From positions 1-9,302 of the forward strand of contig JAJYAE010000170.1 in NCBI GenBank assembly GCA_021779695.1: DNA of 9,302 nt. The letters run 5' to 3'. Source of the DNA: Acidobacteriota bacterium (GTDB lineage: Bacteria > Acidobacteriota > Terriglobia > Terriglobales > Acidobacteriaceae). The notes beneath the pieces are model-generated. The model ran no database searches, was not told where the DNA came from, and was given only the letters and a program-made list of their open reading frames with translations. The translations under genes were made by a program, and so were the position numbers. This document shows positions 1-7,814 of this stretch, one piece after another; position 1 is the first letter of the stretch, and every line of letters starts with the position of its first letter.

Positions 1-1162
1 TCTCCGCCAGCATCGTGAAGCGATCCCGTACCGTGCCGCGCACATTCGTCCACGTCAGCGACTCGCCATTCCACTTGAACATGGTGTCGATGTTTGAATA
101 CAGCGGTGTCGCCGCATTCATCACAACGTCAATATCGGTCGCATGCGCCCGCACCACAATCGGCGGCTCTGTCGTAATGCCCGCTTCCTTCAGTCCATCC
201 TTCACGCCGGGGATAATCGTCTGCGTCAGCCACTCCGCGCCATAATGCGGAGACATCGCCTCGCCCAGCGTCATCATCAGCCCCGCATGCGGATACTCGC
301 GCACAAACTCCGAGATCGCGTACCGCGTATACGCGCTCGCCTCCGCATTCGGCGCCGCCAGGTGATACGGCAGATGATGCGCTCGCGCAAACGTGTGCGA
401 CAGATGAATGTTGTAGAAGCCCTGCAGCACCCAGATGCCGCGCTTGTCCGCCTCCGCCGTCAGCCACTTGAACATCGCAATGTTCTGCTCCAGTTGCGAC
501 TCCGGCAGCTCCCGCGCCTCCGGATACCGCGGCAACTGCAGCAGGCTCGTAAACGGATGCCCGTTCCACAAATACAGCGTGTTGTAGCGCTCCTCCGCCA
601 GCATGTCCAGATACTTCAGCCACGCCGCCTTGTCATAGAAAAAGGGAAAATTCTCCGGCGTATAGAGATAGTCGTACTCCGCGCCCTCATACGTAATCTC
701 CGGCTTCTGCATCCCGATGCACGTTCCGCGCAGCTTCAGCGCCGGGTGCTCCATGTCGTCGATGCCCTCCGGCAGCGCGCCCGCGGCCCGCACGCGATCC
801 GCCAGTTCCAGCTCGCCGTACAGCACACCCGAGGCATCGCTGCCCGCCACCACCCACGTCTTGCCTACTTGCTGGATGAGAAACGCTTCCTTCGCCTGCG
901 GCCAGAACTCCGGCACGTCCATCCGCTCCATCACCGCCGAGCTGCGCAGGCCCACCAACACGCGCGCTCCCGCCGGCGCATGCTGCACCGTCGCCAGCGC
1001 CGCGCGCAGTTGCTCCGCGCCCCACAGCTCGCGCGCGCTTGCATAGTGCGCCGTCACCACCGGCACCGTCGTCGCATGCACTCCCGCGCACGCAGCCAGT
1101 ACCGCCGCGCACACAGCCATCCGCCGCGCCCATTCCCGCAGCATCGTTTCTCTGGTCAGCAT
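1..1162 (-). CDS. Secreted GH67/GH115-like glycosidase (putative alpha-uronidase family), partial
   Basis: A single frame stays open from the ATG at 1162 to base 1 with no stop (387 codons), so the C-terminus lies outside the window. The ATG has GGAG 4 nt upstream (GGAGAAAG-ATG); an in-frame ATG at 1144 is the alternative, with a poorer site. Residues 11-30 form an export signal: WARRM, then a hydrophobic run ending in VHA-TT. LAAC at 22-25 also fits a lipobox, so a lipoprotein is possible. Residues about 31-135 resemble the N-terminal alpha/beta domain shared by GH20, GH67 and GH115 enzymes (SGVLYGELELADRV at 111-124). From about 145 a catalytic barrel seems to begin: LRGTCIGMQK, then FPFFYDKAAWLKYLDMLAEE, LYLWNGHPF at 196-204, TLGEAM at 298-303, VVRAHATD at 336-343 and KWNGESLTW at 363-371. 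From memory, these resemble Bacteroidetes and Acidobacteria proteins annotated as alpha-galacturonidase or alpha-glucuronidase; substrate and catalytic residues are inference. It is the second gene of an operon, 10 nt after the upstream hydrolase. Confidence 0.82.
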   Translation of the reverse strand, partial: MLTRETMLREWARRMAVCAAVLAACAGVHATTVPVVTAHYASARELWGAEQLRAALATVQHAPAGARVLVGLRSSAVMERMDVPEFWPQAKEAFLIQQVGKTWVVAGSDASGVLYGELELADRVRAAGALPEGIDDMEHPALKLRGTCIGMQKPEITYEGAEYDYLYTPENFPFFYDKAAWLKYLDMLAEERYNTLYLWNGHPFTSLLQLPRYPEARELPESQLEQNIAMFKWLTAEADKRGIWVLQGFYNIHLSHTFARAHHLPYHLAAPNAEASAYTRYAISEFVREYPHAGLMMTLGEAMSPHYGAEWLTQTIIPGVKDGLKEAGITTEPPIVVRAHATDIDVVMNAATPLYSNIDTMFKWNGESLTWTNVRGTVRDRFTMLAE

Positions 1163-1172
1163 CTTTCTCCGC

Positions 1173-2735
1173 TCAGGCCTTTTCAATCAGCACGGCCATA
1201 TAAGGCTTGCCCGGCAGCGTCACCTTGCTCTTCCCGCTGAAGACACCCGGCACCGGCGTCTCCGTCATCGACCACGGGTCAATCAACGTCATCTTGAAAG
1301 TTCCCTTTGCCGGCAGCGGAAACTCGTACTCACCCACGCAGTGATAGTCGAAAGAGTAGAGATACAACTGTCCTTCATTACCCGCGTTCGTGTAGTAGGG
1401 CCGCTCCGCCGCCATCAGCCCCGTCGTGCCCGTGCGCTCCAGCAGCTTGCGCAGAAACGTAATCCGCTCGCCGCTCGTCCCGCGCAGCTCGCCCGCATCC
1501 GACCACACCGGGCTACCGTCCGTCGTGATGTACGTCTCGCCGTGCGTCGCGTACACGCCTGCCACAATCGCGCGCCAGAAGCGATGCGTCATCTCCTCCG
1601 GCGACAGGTTGCCCCATCGCCGCGCGATGTTGCCCTCATACTGAATCTCGTCGTAGATGATCGGCTTGTTCCACGCCTCCAGCCGCGCAGGCGACTTCTC
1701 AAAGTCGTACTCCTGCAGACTCGCGTGCGTGCACCACGGCTTCGAGTGGTCATACGGCGCTCGGCTGTGATGAATCGACCGCAGCCTACTATACGGATCG
1801 CTCTCCTGCACAATCCGGAAGAACCGGTCCCAGTCCGTCATCGACTTCGACTTCACCAGGTCGAACTCATTGGCAATCGACCACCAAACATTCCGGTATG
1901 CGGAAAGCCGCGCCACCGCATAGCGCAGATAGCGGTCATCCGCCTCCGCGCCCATCGACTTGAATCCCCACGCATCGTACGGATGAAACAGAATCACGTC
2001 CGCCTGAATCTCCGCCGCCAGCAAGTCTTCGATCCGCTGCTCCACGTGCCGAAAATACTCCGGATTCAGCCGCGTCAGGTCGAAGCGCTCCCTGCTCGCA
2101 CCGCCATCTTCCAGTGTCTCCGCGCCCGCCGGCAACTCCGCGCCAATTCGCTCAAACGGCATCGCCACCGGCTTGCGCTGCCCCAGCGGCTTCGGCAGCA
2201 GGCACATCCGCACCTTGTTGAAGCCCACGCGCTTCAGCGCCGCCAGCGTCGTCGCATCCCAAGGCGCGCCAATAAATCCATACGCATAGCAGGTCGTGCC
2301 AAACGGAAAATACGGCGTTCCGTCCGCATATTGGAAGTGAAACTGGTGCGCCGTTCCCACTGGCCCCCGATTGCCCGCCTTCGCCGCAACGCACTCCAGC
2401 GCGCCCGTGTGCCCCGCCAGTTCCTTCGCGCTGCTCGTCGTCTCATACGTCCAGCGCCCCGGCGTGTCGGGCGAAAACCGCACCTTGTACACGCCCCCGC
2501 CGTCGTAGAAGCCCGTCACCTCCACTGTCCGGTGCTCCAAGGTGAAGAGCGCGCCAAACGTCACATCCACAAAGGGATTCCCGCTCGACGGCCCCTGCAG
2601 ACTGGCCTCGAACACACCCCACTGCTCCACGGATTCTGCCGTACCAGCCCGGCGCGGCTGCTCGGCCGGCGCCGCAGAGGCCATCCCCGACACCAGCGCG
2701 CCCGCGCCCAGTTTGATCACTTCTCTGCGATCCAT
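1173..2735 (-). CDS. Exported DUF5060/DUF4038-type glycoside hydrolase
   Basis: The frame could begin at 2798, but the ATG at 2735 is preferred (520 aa): GAGAGGAACG precedes it, and it puts MDRREVIKLGAGAL at the N-terminus, a Tat-like twin-arginine signal followed by an Ala-rich stretch. Residues about 36-105 match the DUF5060 beta-sandwich (WGVFEASLQGP, NPFVDV, GFYDGGGVYKVRFSPDTPG, then RWTYET). Residues about 135-400 form a GH-A-clan-like barrel of the DUF4038/apiosidase (GH140-like) type: YFPFGTTCYAYGF, FNKVRMCLLPKP, VILFHPYDAWGF, WWSIANEFD and IIYDEIQYEGN. E290 in ANEFD is the likely acid/base; E363 or E367 in YDEIQYEG is the likely nucleophile. The C-terminal 90 or so residues resemble the DUF5605 beta domain. 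The family cleaves glycans outside the cytoplasm; the substrate cannot be read from sequence. First gene of the operon, transcribed away from the IclR gene. Older databases call such proteins 'putative collagen-binding'. Confidence 0.88.
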   Translation of the reverse strand: MDRREVIKLGAGALVSGMASAAPAEQPRRAGTAESVEQWGVFEASLQGPSSGNPFVDVTFGALFTLEHRTVEVTGFYDGGGVYKVRFSPDTPGRWTYETTSSAKELAGHTGALECVAAKAGNRGPVGTAHQFHFQYADGTPYFPFGTTCYAYGFIGAPWDATTLAALKRVGFNKVRMCLLPKPLGQRKPVAMPFERIGAELPAGAETLEDGGASRERFDLTRLNPEYFRHVEQRIEDLLAAEIQADVILFHPYDAWGFKSMGAEADDRYLRYAVARLSAYRNVWWSIANEFDLVKSKSMTDWDRFFRIVQESDPYSRLRSIHHSRAPYDHSKPWCTHASLQEYDFEKSPARLEAWNKPIIYDEIQYEGNIARRWGNLSPEEMTHRFWRAIVAGVYATHGETYITTDGSPVWSDAGELRGTSGERITFLRKLLERTGTTGLMAAERPYYTNAGNEGQLYLYSFDYHCVGEYEFPLPAKGTFKMTLIDPWSMTETPVPGVFSGKSKVTLPGKPYMAVLIEKA

Positions 2736-2806
2736 CGTTCCTCTCAACCTGCCGCCCTCCGCACTCTCTGTGGCGCAGCTCTCTGGCCACGGTTCCATGG
2801 GGTTGC

Positions 2807-2820
2807 AGGCAGCACCGTTC
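2807..2820. repeat. 14-bp direct repeat, copy 1 (candidate operator)
   Basis: AGGCAGCACCGTTC occurs here and again at 2977-2990, 170 bp apart, with no mismatch. This copy covers most of the predicted operon -10 box and the likely start point. A protein bound here would block transcription of the hydrolases. Operator function is inference. Confidence 0.5.
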
Positions 2821-2845
2821 TACATGCCTTCCACTTCACTGTCAA
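2817..2845 (-). promoter_or_regulatory. Sigma70-like promoter of the hydrolase operon
   Basis: On the minus strand a perfect -35 TTGACA (2845-2840) is followed after exactly 17 nt by TAGAAC (2822-2817), which matches 4 of 6 bases of TATAAT. Transcription would start near 2810, giving a leader of about 75 nt before the ATG at 2735. The -10 box lies inside one copy of the 14-bp repeat described separately. Confidence 0.6.
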
Positions 2846-2865
2846 ACTAATCCTGCAAAAGTGAA
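2835..2865. promoter_or_regulatory. Inverted repeat TTCACT-N19-AGTGAA between divergent promoters
   Basis: TTCACT (2835-2840) and AGTGAA (2860-2865) are perfect 6-bp inverted arms. The left arm touches the operon -35 box, and the right arm lies just upstream of the regulator's -35 box. IclR-family proteins commonly bind inverted sites between divergent promoters, so this is a second operator candidate. Six-base arms can occur by chance. Confidence 0.3.
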
Positions 2866-2870
2866 AGTTA

Positions 2871-2900
2871 TTGCACAATTCATCTCCACTCCCGTATAAA
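2871..2900 (+). promoter_or_regulatory. Promoter of the IclR-family gene
   Basis: TATAAA at 2895-2900 is a good -10 box, and TTGCAC at 2871-2876 is a weak -35 box with an 18-nt spacer. The start point would be near 2907, leaving a leader of about 85 nt before the ATG at 2991. If correct, it excludes the TTG at 2871 as a start codon because it would not be transcribed. Confidence 0.5.
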
Positions 2901-2976
2901 GAAGGCGCACAAGGGGAGAGTGACAACACTCGCTGCACGGGTCCACATCCACGCGCACCGCGTCTCTCCACGGGAA

Positions 2977-2990
2977 AGGCAGCACCGTTC
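2977..2990. repeat. 14-bp direct repeat, copy 2, abutting the iclR-type start codon
   Basis: Second perfect copy of AGGCAGCACCGTTC, ending one base before the ATG at 2991. Its first bases also complete the purine-rich GGGAAAGG (2972-2979) that may serve as ribosome binding site, so a bound protein or pairing RNA here could affect expression of the regulator. Function is inferred from position only. Confidence 0.45.
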
Positions 2991-3830
2991 ATGAAGGGCA
3001 AGCCCACCACCGCATCTGAAGCCAAAAAGCCAATCCGCCGCCGCATTCCCAAGTGGGCGCTCCAGTCCGCCACAGACACGCAGTCCAGCGAGCAGTACTA
3101 CCTCCGCTCCATCGGCCGCGCCCTCGAAGTTCTCGACTGCTTCGATACGCAGACCGCCCTCGGCCTCAAGGACATCGGCGCAAAAACCGGCTTGCCAGAA
3201 TCCACCCTCTTTCGCGTCCTGCTCACCCTTGAAAAGCACGGCTATCTCCAGCAGGCCGTCGACGGCACCTATCAGCTCGCGCCCAAGCTCCGCTTTGGCT
3301 GGCTCGTCGAGCAGGCCCGTCAGCTTCGAGACAAACTGCGGCCGGAACTCGAACATCTCGCCAATCACTTCAATGAAACCGCCAGCGCGGCATACCTCTA
3401 CGAAGACCGCATCCACGTCCTCGATTCCGTCGAGACCTTCCACGAAATCCGCATGACCAACCGCATCGGCCGCGTCCTCCCGCCCCATTGCAGCGCCATG
3501 GGCAAGGCCATCACCGCCTTCCAGGATCAGGCACTCGCCGATCAGATTCTCGAAATCTACGGCCTCTCCCGCCGCACCGAGCACACCATCACCGACCGCG
3601 CCCGCCTCTTCGAGCAGTACGCCGAGATCCGTCGCACCGGCATCGCCGCTGATCGCGAAGAGTCCATCCTCGGCGGCATCTGCTACAGCGCCGCCATCCG
3701 CCCCGCGGGCAAACCCGTCGTTGCCGCGCTCAGCCTCTCCACGCCTATCATCCGCATGACGCCCGAGCGCGACGAAGCCACCCGCAAAGCCGTGCTCGAA
3801 GCCGCACAGCGGATCGCCAAAGCCTGCTGA
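2991..3830 (+). CDS. IclR-family transcriptional regulator
   Basis: With the ATG at 2991 the product is 279 aa, normal for the family. The frame extends upstream to a TTG at 2871, but that part overlaps the predicted promoter. GGGAAAGG ends 11 nt before the ATG, a rather long spacing. After a basic N-terminal tail of about 35 residues (KKPIRRRIPKW) comes the winged helix-turn-helix: YYLRSIGRALEVLDCF, then LGLKDIGAKTGLPESTLFRV with recognition helix PESTLFRVLLTLEKHGYL, and the wing DGTYQLAPKL. Residues about 105-279 are the GAF-like effector domain, with the usual LPPHCSAMGKA (163-173) and the DREESILGGICYSAAI segment (221-236). Such proteins bind small metabolites, often sugar acids or aromatics, and repress or activate neighbouring operons. 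Divergent placement against the hydrolase operon suggests it controls that operon and itself; the ligand is unknown. Confidence 0.93.
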   Translation: MKGKPTTASEAKKPIRRRIPKWALQSATDTQSSEQYYLRSIGRALEVLDCFDTQTALGLKDIGAKTGLPESTLFRVLLTLEKHGYLQQAVDGTYQLAPKLRFGWLVEQARQLRDKLRPELEHLANHFNETASAAYLYEDRIHVLDSVETFHEIRMTNRIGRVLPPHCSAMGKAITAFQDQALADQILEIYGLSRRTEHTITDRARLFEQYAEIRRTGIAADREESILGGICYSAAIRPAGKPVVAALSLSTPIIRMTPERDEATRKAVLEAAQRIAKAC

Positions 3831-3979
3831 ACCCCGCTCCAGCACTGCATCATTCCTGCGCCAGTCCGGTTGCGGGGCATCCCGCGGAAACCGCCCCGGA
3901 TGCACCCTGATCCTGAACCATCCCTAAAAATTAATTCCGCATAGCGGCACCTCTTCGGACCAATATCGGAAAGCGCGCC

Positions 3980-3998
3980 GAAAATCTCATTGATTTTC
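3980..3998. promoter_or_regulatory. Palindrome GAAAATC-N5-GATTTTC upstream of the receptor promoter
   Basis: A perfect 7-bp inverted repeat with a 5-nt centre, about 60 bp upstream of the -35 box. Its right arm contains ATTTTC (3993-3998), which recurs at 4024-4029 and 4044-4049. The layout suggests an activator site array; this is inference from pattern alone. Confidence 0.35.
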
Positions 3999-4059
3999 CA
4001 TTCTTTCTGAACGTGCAACGCTAATTTTCAAAAGATGCTTCTTATTTTCCAAAATGTCC

Positions 4060-4088
4060 TTGACACCCGATTACCCACTTCTTATCGT
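4060..4088 (+). promoter_or_regulatory. Sigma70-like promoter of the TonB-dependent receptor
   Basis: Perfect -35 TTGACA at 4060-4065, a 17-nt spacer, then TATCGT at 4083-4088 (4 of 6 to TATAAT). The AT-rich tract directly upstream could act as an UP element. Predicted start near 4095 leaves a leader of about 50 nt. GGAG at 4136-4139 sits 5 nt before the ATG at 4145. Confidence 0.65.
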
Positions 4089-4144
4089 GGCTGAGCCTCG
4101 ACACGAAGGCACTTGTCCCAGTCGCAAACTACAACGGAGTCCCC

Positions 4145-7100
4145 ATGAAGCGCTTTCTCGCAGTTGCTCTCGCAGTGATCTCTCTGTCCAGCATGGCCCT
4201 CGCGCAGGAGATGCGCGCCACCCTTACAGGCCGCGTCACTGACCCGACCGGCGCCATCGTTCCTAACGCGCAGATTGAAATCACCAACACAGCCACCGGC
4301 GCCAAGACGATTCTCAAGTCGAATGCCTCCGGCAACTACACAGCACCTTTCCTGGTGCCCGGCCCCTACGACGTCCAGGCCACCATGTCTGGGTTCAAGA
4401 CCTACATCCACACCGGCCTCCAGTTACAGACCGAGCAAACTGTCGTCGAGAATGTCACCCTCGCCGTCGGCAAGGTCGATGAGACTGTCACCGTCACTGC
4501 GGAGACGCCCCTCGTTGACGTCGCCACCGCCTCCACCGGCCAGGAGCTGACGGCCGAGGAAGTCGAAGACCTGCCGAGTAACGGCCGTTCGCCCATCGGC
4601 TTCGCCCACCTGGAATACGGCGCAGTCGCCAAGGGCAAGCACTCCGAGTCCCAGGTCACCCCCTTCGGCAACTCCACCGGCGACGACTTCTCCCTCGGCG
4701 GCGGCGCATCGGCCTCCAACGAGCTGCTGCTCAATGGCGTTCCCAACATGGAAGACTCCGGCCGCACCTCCGGCTTCAGCCCGGAGCTTGACGCCGTCAA
4801 CGCCGTCCACGTCGATGAGTTCGCTGCCAACGCGGCCCTCGGCGACACCTCCGGCGGCACCGTCAACATCACCACCAAGTCCGGCACCAACAACCTCCAC
4901 GGCACCGCATCCGAGTACTACGCCGGTTCCCGTCCCTTCACCGCCGAGCCCTACTTCACCAAGCACGGCTCCACCGTTCCCTCCACCCACTTCAACCAGT
5001 ACGCGGTCACCATCGGCGGACCAGTCGAAATTCCGCACATCATCCACGGCCGTAACAAGCTCTTCTTCTTCTATGCATTTGAGGGCTACGACGGCAACGC
5101 GCCTAACACCATCATCACCACCGTGCCCACGCAGGCTGAACGCAACGGCGACTTCTCCAACCTTTTGACCACAACCAGCAATCCGCAGCTCTACAACCCT
5201 TTCACCGCCACGCTTTCCGGCAACAAGGTCGTCCGCAATGCGATTCCCGGCAACGTCCTCTCTAACGCCGGCCTCACCGTCAACCCCATCGCGCAGGCGT
5301 ATCTCAAGCTTGTGCCCATGCCCAACTACAGCGGCCCTTCCACCAAGCCCGATGGCGAGAACAACTTCTTTGCCAGCGATCCCACAGTCAATAACTACAA
5401 GTCCAACGAGGCTCGCATCGACTGGAACGCCAGCCAGCTCGACAAGGTCTTCTTCGAGTTCCATAGCAGCCACTACACCAACGCTCAAAACAACATCTTC
5501 GGCAATTCCCTCACCGGCACCACCTCCACCGTCAACCTCCTCGGCGGTCAGGTCGACAACGTCAAAACCTTCTCGCCCTCCCTCAGCCTCGAGTCGCGCC
5601 TCGGCTTCAGCCGCTATGAGACCTTCTCCGGCCCCAACAGCCTCGGCCAGAGTCCATCCTCTCTCGGATTCCCAGGCTACCTCGCGGGCAACTCGACCGC
5701 GCTGGCGCTTCCCTGGGTCATCTTCTCTGACTCCGGGTCCATCGCCAACTACAGCGCTACACCCGGAAATCGCGAGTTCTTTGATGAAACTCAGCTCTTT
5801 GCCAGCCTGAACAAAACCTGGGGACACCACTCCTTCAAGTTCGGCCCCGACATTCGCGTCAATAAGGACTCAGCCGTCTCGCCTGGTCGCGCAAACGGCG
5901 CCTTCCTATTTCAATCCACCAACGGAGACTTTGTTACGTCCGGCAGCAGCGGACAACCCCAGGGTTTCGGCGGCGCGCTCGCGCTCTTTGAACTAGGACT
6001 CCCCGGCGTTGGCGCATACGATTTGGATACGCGCTTCCAGTACGACAACTGGTACATGGGCTTCTTCGCACAGGATGACTGGAAAGTATTGCCCAATTTC
6101 ACCCTCAGCGTCGGCTTACGTATCGAGCATGAAACGCCGCTGGTTGAAAGCAACAACCAGATGGTCGCTGGCTGGAATCCCACGACCGTAAACGCAGTGA
6201 CCGCGCCAGCTGCAGCCGCTTATGCTGCGCACCCGGTTTCTGAACTCCCGGCCAGCAACTTCTCCGCCACTGGCGGCATCAACTACGCCACCAGCAGCAA
6301 TCGCTCGCCTTACTCCACCGCGCCTGTCTACCTTAGCCCTCGCATCGGCTTTTCCTATGCGCCAACGATGTTCAACAACACCCTGGCCATTCGCGGCGGC
6401 TTCGGCATCTTCGTCAATCCTTTCAATGACTACAACGCCGGTCCCAGCTATGGGTTCTCACAAAGCACGTTCATGATTACCTCCACCAACAACAACCTCA
6501 CCCCGGCAACCACTGACGCCGACCCATTTCCCACAGCAGCCAATCCCATCGTCAAGCCCTACGGTAGCAAGTACGGCATCAACACCAACCTCGGCAGCAG
6601 CATCTTCTACTACGGTCCAGCCAAGGTCCCCTACTCGCAGAAGTGGAGCCTCGACGTACAGAAGCAGTTCAGAGCCAACTGGCTCGCTGAAGTCGGTTAC
6701 CTCGGCGATCATCAGGTCCACAACTCCTACACCAATAACGACAGTCAGGCTGGCCTGTTGCCCTTCCTCGCGCATCAGCCCACTTTTGACAAGACCCTCA
6801 CCACCCAGTTGAATTCCTCCACCACAAACCCGTTCTACGGCATCATCCCCGGGCCCGCGACCGGCCTCAACTCGTCCAAAACGGTGAGCGTCGCCTCGCT
6901 CCTCCACAACTACCCTGAGTACACGGGAGTCTCTCACGCCCTTATCCCGGGTGCCAGTGCCAACTTCAACGCGCTCATGCTGCGCCTGACCAAGCGCATG
7001 TCCCACGGAGTTGAGTTCAACTTCAACTACGAGTACTCCCGCCAGCTCGGCTACTACACCCAGCTCAACGCCGGCGGCCCGCTCTGGTACGGAGAAACCA

Positions 7101-7630
7101 CCTCCGACTTCCCGAACCACGCCTCCGTTACCGTCATCTATCAGCTGCCCTTCGGCAAGGGCCGCATGTTCCTGCATGACTCCACCCTGCTCAGCGAGAT
7201 CGTTGGCGGATGGGAACTCTCGTCCATCTATCAGTACCTCTCCGGCACGCCGCTCGGCTGGGGCAACGCCATCTACAACGGCACCTGGAGCGACTTCCAC
7301 AACAACCCGCACGACACCACAACGGCGTCCTTCAACACCACGCCCTTTGATCGCGTCGCGGCCGACCAGCCCAACGGATACAACTACCGCACCTTCCCGC
7401 AGTACCTGCTGCGGTCTGACCCAACCAAGAACTTTGACTTCTCCATCCTCAAGGACTTCACCATCGGCGAGCGCATGATCATCCAGCCCCGCGTCGATGC
7501 CTTCAACGCCTTCAACCGCGCTCAATTCCAAGGCGCTAACACCAGCCCCACGTCCTCCGCATTCGGCGACGTGAGCAAGCAGCTCAACGCCAACCGTACT
7601 CTTCAGGGCGGCATCCACTTCCTCTTCTAA
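4145..7630 (+). CDS. Oar-like TonB-dependent outer-membrane receptor
   Basis: 1161 residues, typical for acidobacterial Oar-like receptors. The start is fixed by GGAG 5 nt upstream and by a Sec signal peptide at 1-20 (MKRFLAVALAVISLSSMALA, cleavage before QEM). Residues about 24-108 form a carboxypeptidase-regulatory-like Ig fold (GRVTDPTGAIVPNAQIEIT, SGNYTAPFLVPGPYDV). ETVTVTAETP at 113-122 resembles a TonB box. The plug spans about 118-250 (ELLLNGVPNMED, AVNAVHVDEFAANAALGDTS, GGTVNITTKSGTN). The rest is a 22-stranded-type barrel, ending in an aromatic residue (GGIHFLF) as outer-membrane insertion requires. Such proteins move bulky substrates across the outer membrane using TonB energy. Beside two exported hydrolases and an IclR gene, oligosaccharide import is the likely role, but the substrate is inference. 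No SusD-like partner lies next to it. It has its own promoter and terminator, so it is probably monocistronic. Confidence 0.95.
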   Translation: MKRFLAVALAVISLSSMALAQEMRATLTGRVTDPTGAIVPNAQIEITNTATGAKTILKSNASGNYTAPFLVPGPYDVQATMSGFKTYIHTGLQLQTEQTVVENVTLAVGKVDETVTVTAETPLVDVATASTGQELTAEEVEDLPSNGRSPIGFAHLEYGAVAKGKHSESQVTPFGNSTGDDFSLGGGASASNELLLNGVPNMEDSGRTSGFSPELDAVNAVHVDEFAANAALGDTSGGTVNITTKSGTNNLHGTASEYYAGSRPFTAEPYFTKHGSTVPSTHFNQYAVTIGGPVEIPHIIHGRNKLFFFYAFEGYDGNAPNTIITTVPTQAERNGDFSNLLTTTSNPQLYNPFTATLSGNKVVRNAIPGNVLSNAGLTVNPIAQAYLKLVPMPNYSGPSTKPDGENNFFASDPTVNNYKSNEARIDWNASQLDKVFFEFHSSHYTNAQNNIFGNSLTGTTSTVNLLGGQVDNVKTFSPSLSLESRLGFSRYETFSGPNSLGQSPSSLGFPGYLAGNSTALALPWVIFSDSGSIANYSATPGNREFFDETQLFASLNKTWGHHSFKFGPDIRVNKDSAVSPGRANGAFLFQSTNGDFVTSGSSGQPQGFGGALALFELGLPGVGAYDLDTRFQYDNWYMGFFAQDDWKVLPNFTLSVGLRIEHETPLVESNNQMVAGWNPTTVNAVTAPAAAAYAAHPVSELPASNFSATGGINYATSSNRSPYSTAPVYLSPRIGFSYAPTMFNNTLAIRGGFGIFVNPFNDYNAGPSYGFSQSTFMITSTNNNLTPATTDADPFPTAANPIVKPYGSKYGINTNLGSSIFYYGPAKVPYSQKWSLDVQKQFRANWLAEVGYLGDHQVHNSYTNNDSQAGLLPFLAHQPTFDKTLTTQLNSSTTNPFYGIIPGPATGLNSSKTVSVASLLHNYPEYTGVSHALIPGASANFNALMLRLTKRMSHGVEFNFNYEYSRQLGYYTQLNAGGPLWYGETTSDFPNHASVTVIYQLPFGKGRMFLHDSTLLSEIVGGWELSSIYQYLSGTPLGWGNAIYNGTWSDFHNNPHDTTTASFNTTPFDRVAADQPNGYNYRTFPQYLLRSDPTKNFDFSILKDFTIGERMIIQPRVDAFNAFNRAQFQGANTSPTSSAFGDVSKQLNANRTLQGGIHFLF

Positions 7631-7654
7631 CTGGCGCAGTCGGCCTCCTGCAAG

Positions 7655-7688
7655 AAGGGACGTGCTCCGGCGCGTCCCTTGCTTTTTT
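7655..7688 (+). terminator. Intrinsic terminator after the TonB receptor
   Basis: AAGGGACG (7655-7662) pairs perfectly with CGTCCCTT (7673-7680) around a 10-nt loop, followed by GC and six T residues (7683-7688). It begins 25 nt after the receptor stop codon. Confidence 0.9.
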
Positions 7689-7814
7689 CTCCGCTGCGCT
7701 CCCAACGCGCTCGCTCCTCACCACCGCATGAGTCGTCGCGAAGATCCCGTCCCGCATCGACCTGCATCGCCGGTCAAGCTCGCCGCTCTGATCTCGGCAT
7801 CGATAATAGGAGCA

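Larger units (their letters stand above)
3831..4144. other. Intergenic region upstream of the TonB receptor
   Basis: These 314 bases hold no credible gene. The first 70 are GC-rich with small hairpins (GCGGG-GCAT-CCCGC; also CGGGGC 3873-3878 with GCCCCG 3893-3898) but no T-run, so no standard terminator for the regulator gene. From about 3925 to 4060 the DNA turns AT-rich and carries three ATTTTC motifs and a 7-bp palindrome just ahead of the receptor promoter. Confidence 0.6.

Noticed and set aside
143..1240. Long plus-strand open frame opposite the partial glycosidase gene
   Set aside because: Product is Arg/His/Leu-rich low-complexity sequence without any domain; it is the antisense shadow of the minus-strand gene, whose frame gives a coherent enzyme.
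1341..2864. Plus-strand open frame of about 500 codons opposite the DUF5060 gene
   Set aside because: Arg-rich composition typical of antisense frames in GC-rich DNA; the minus strand encodes a clear domain protein.
2871..2990. Upstream TTG start giving a 319-residue IclR protein
   Set aside because: The added 40 residues resemble no IclR sequence, and the TTG coincides with the predicted -35 box, upstream of the transcription start.
3873..3898. GC-rich stem CGGGGC/GCCCCG after the IclR gene as a terminator
   Set aside because: Only 6 bp with a 14-nt loop and no T-run follows; not a standard intrinsic terminator.
2880..3905. Minus-strand open frame opposite the IclR gene
   Set aside because: Gly/Ala/Glu/Asp-rich shadow with no recognisable fold; the IclR frame is unambiguous.
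4424..5830. Minus-strand open frame inside the TonB receptor gene
   Set aside because: Val/Gly/Glu-rich antisense shadow; no ribosome binding site or motif, and the receptor frame is certain.
7802..7807. GATAAT as the -10 box of the DUF4184 gene
   Set aside because: No -35 match at 16-18 nt upstream, and the start point would fall on the start codon.
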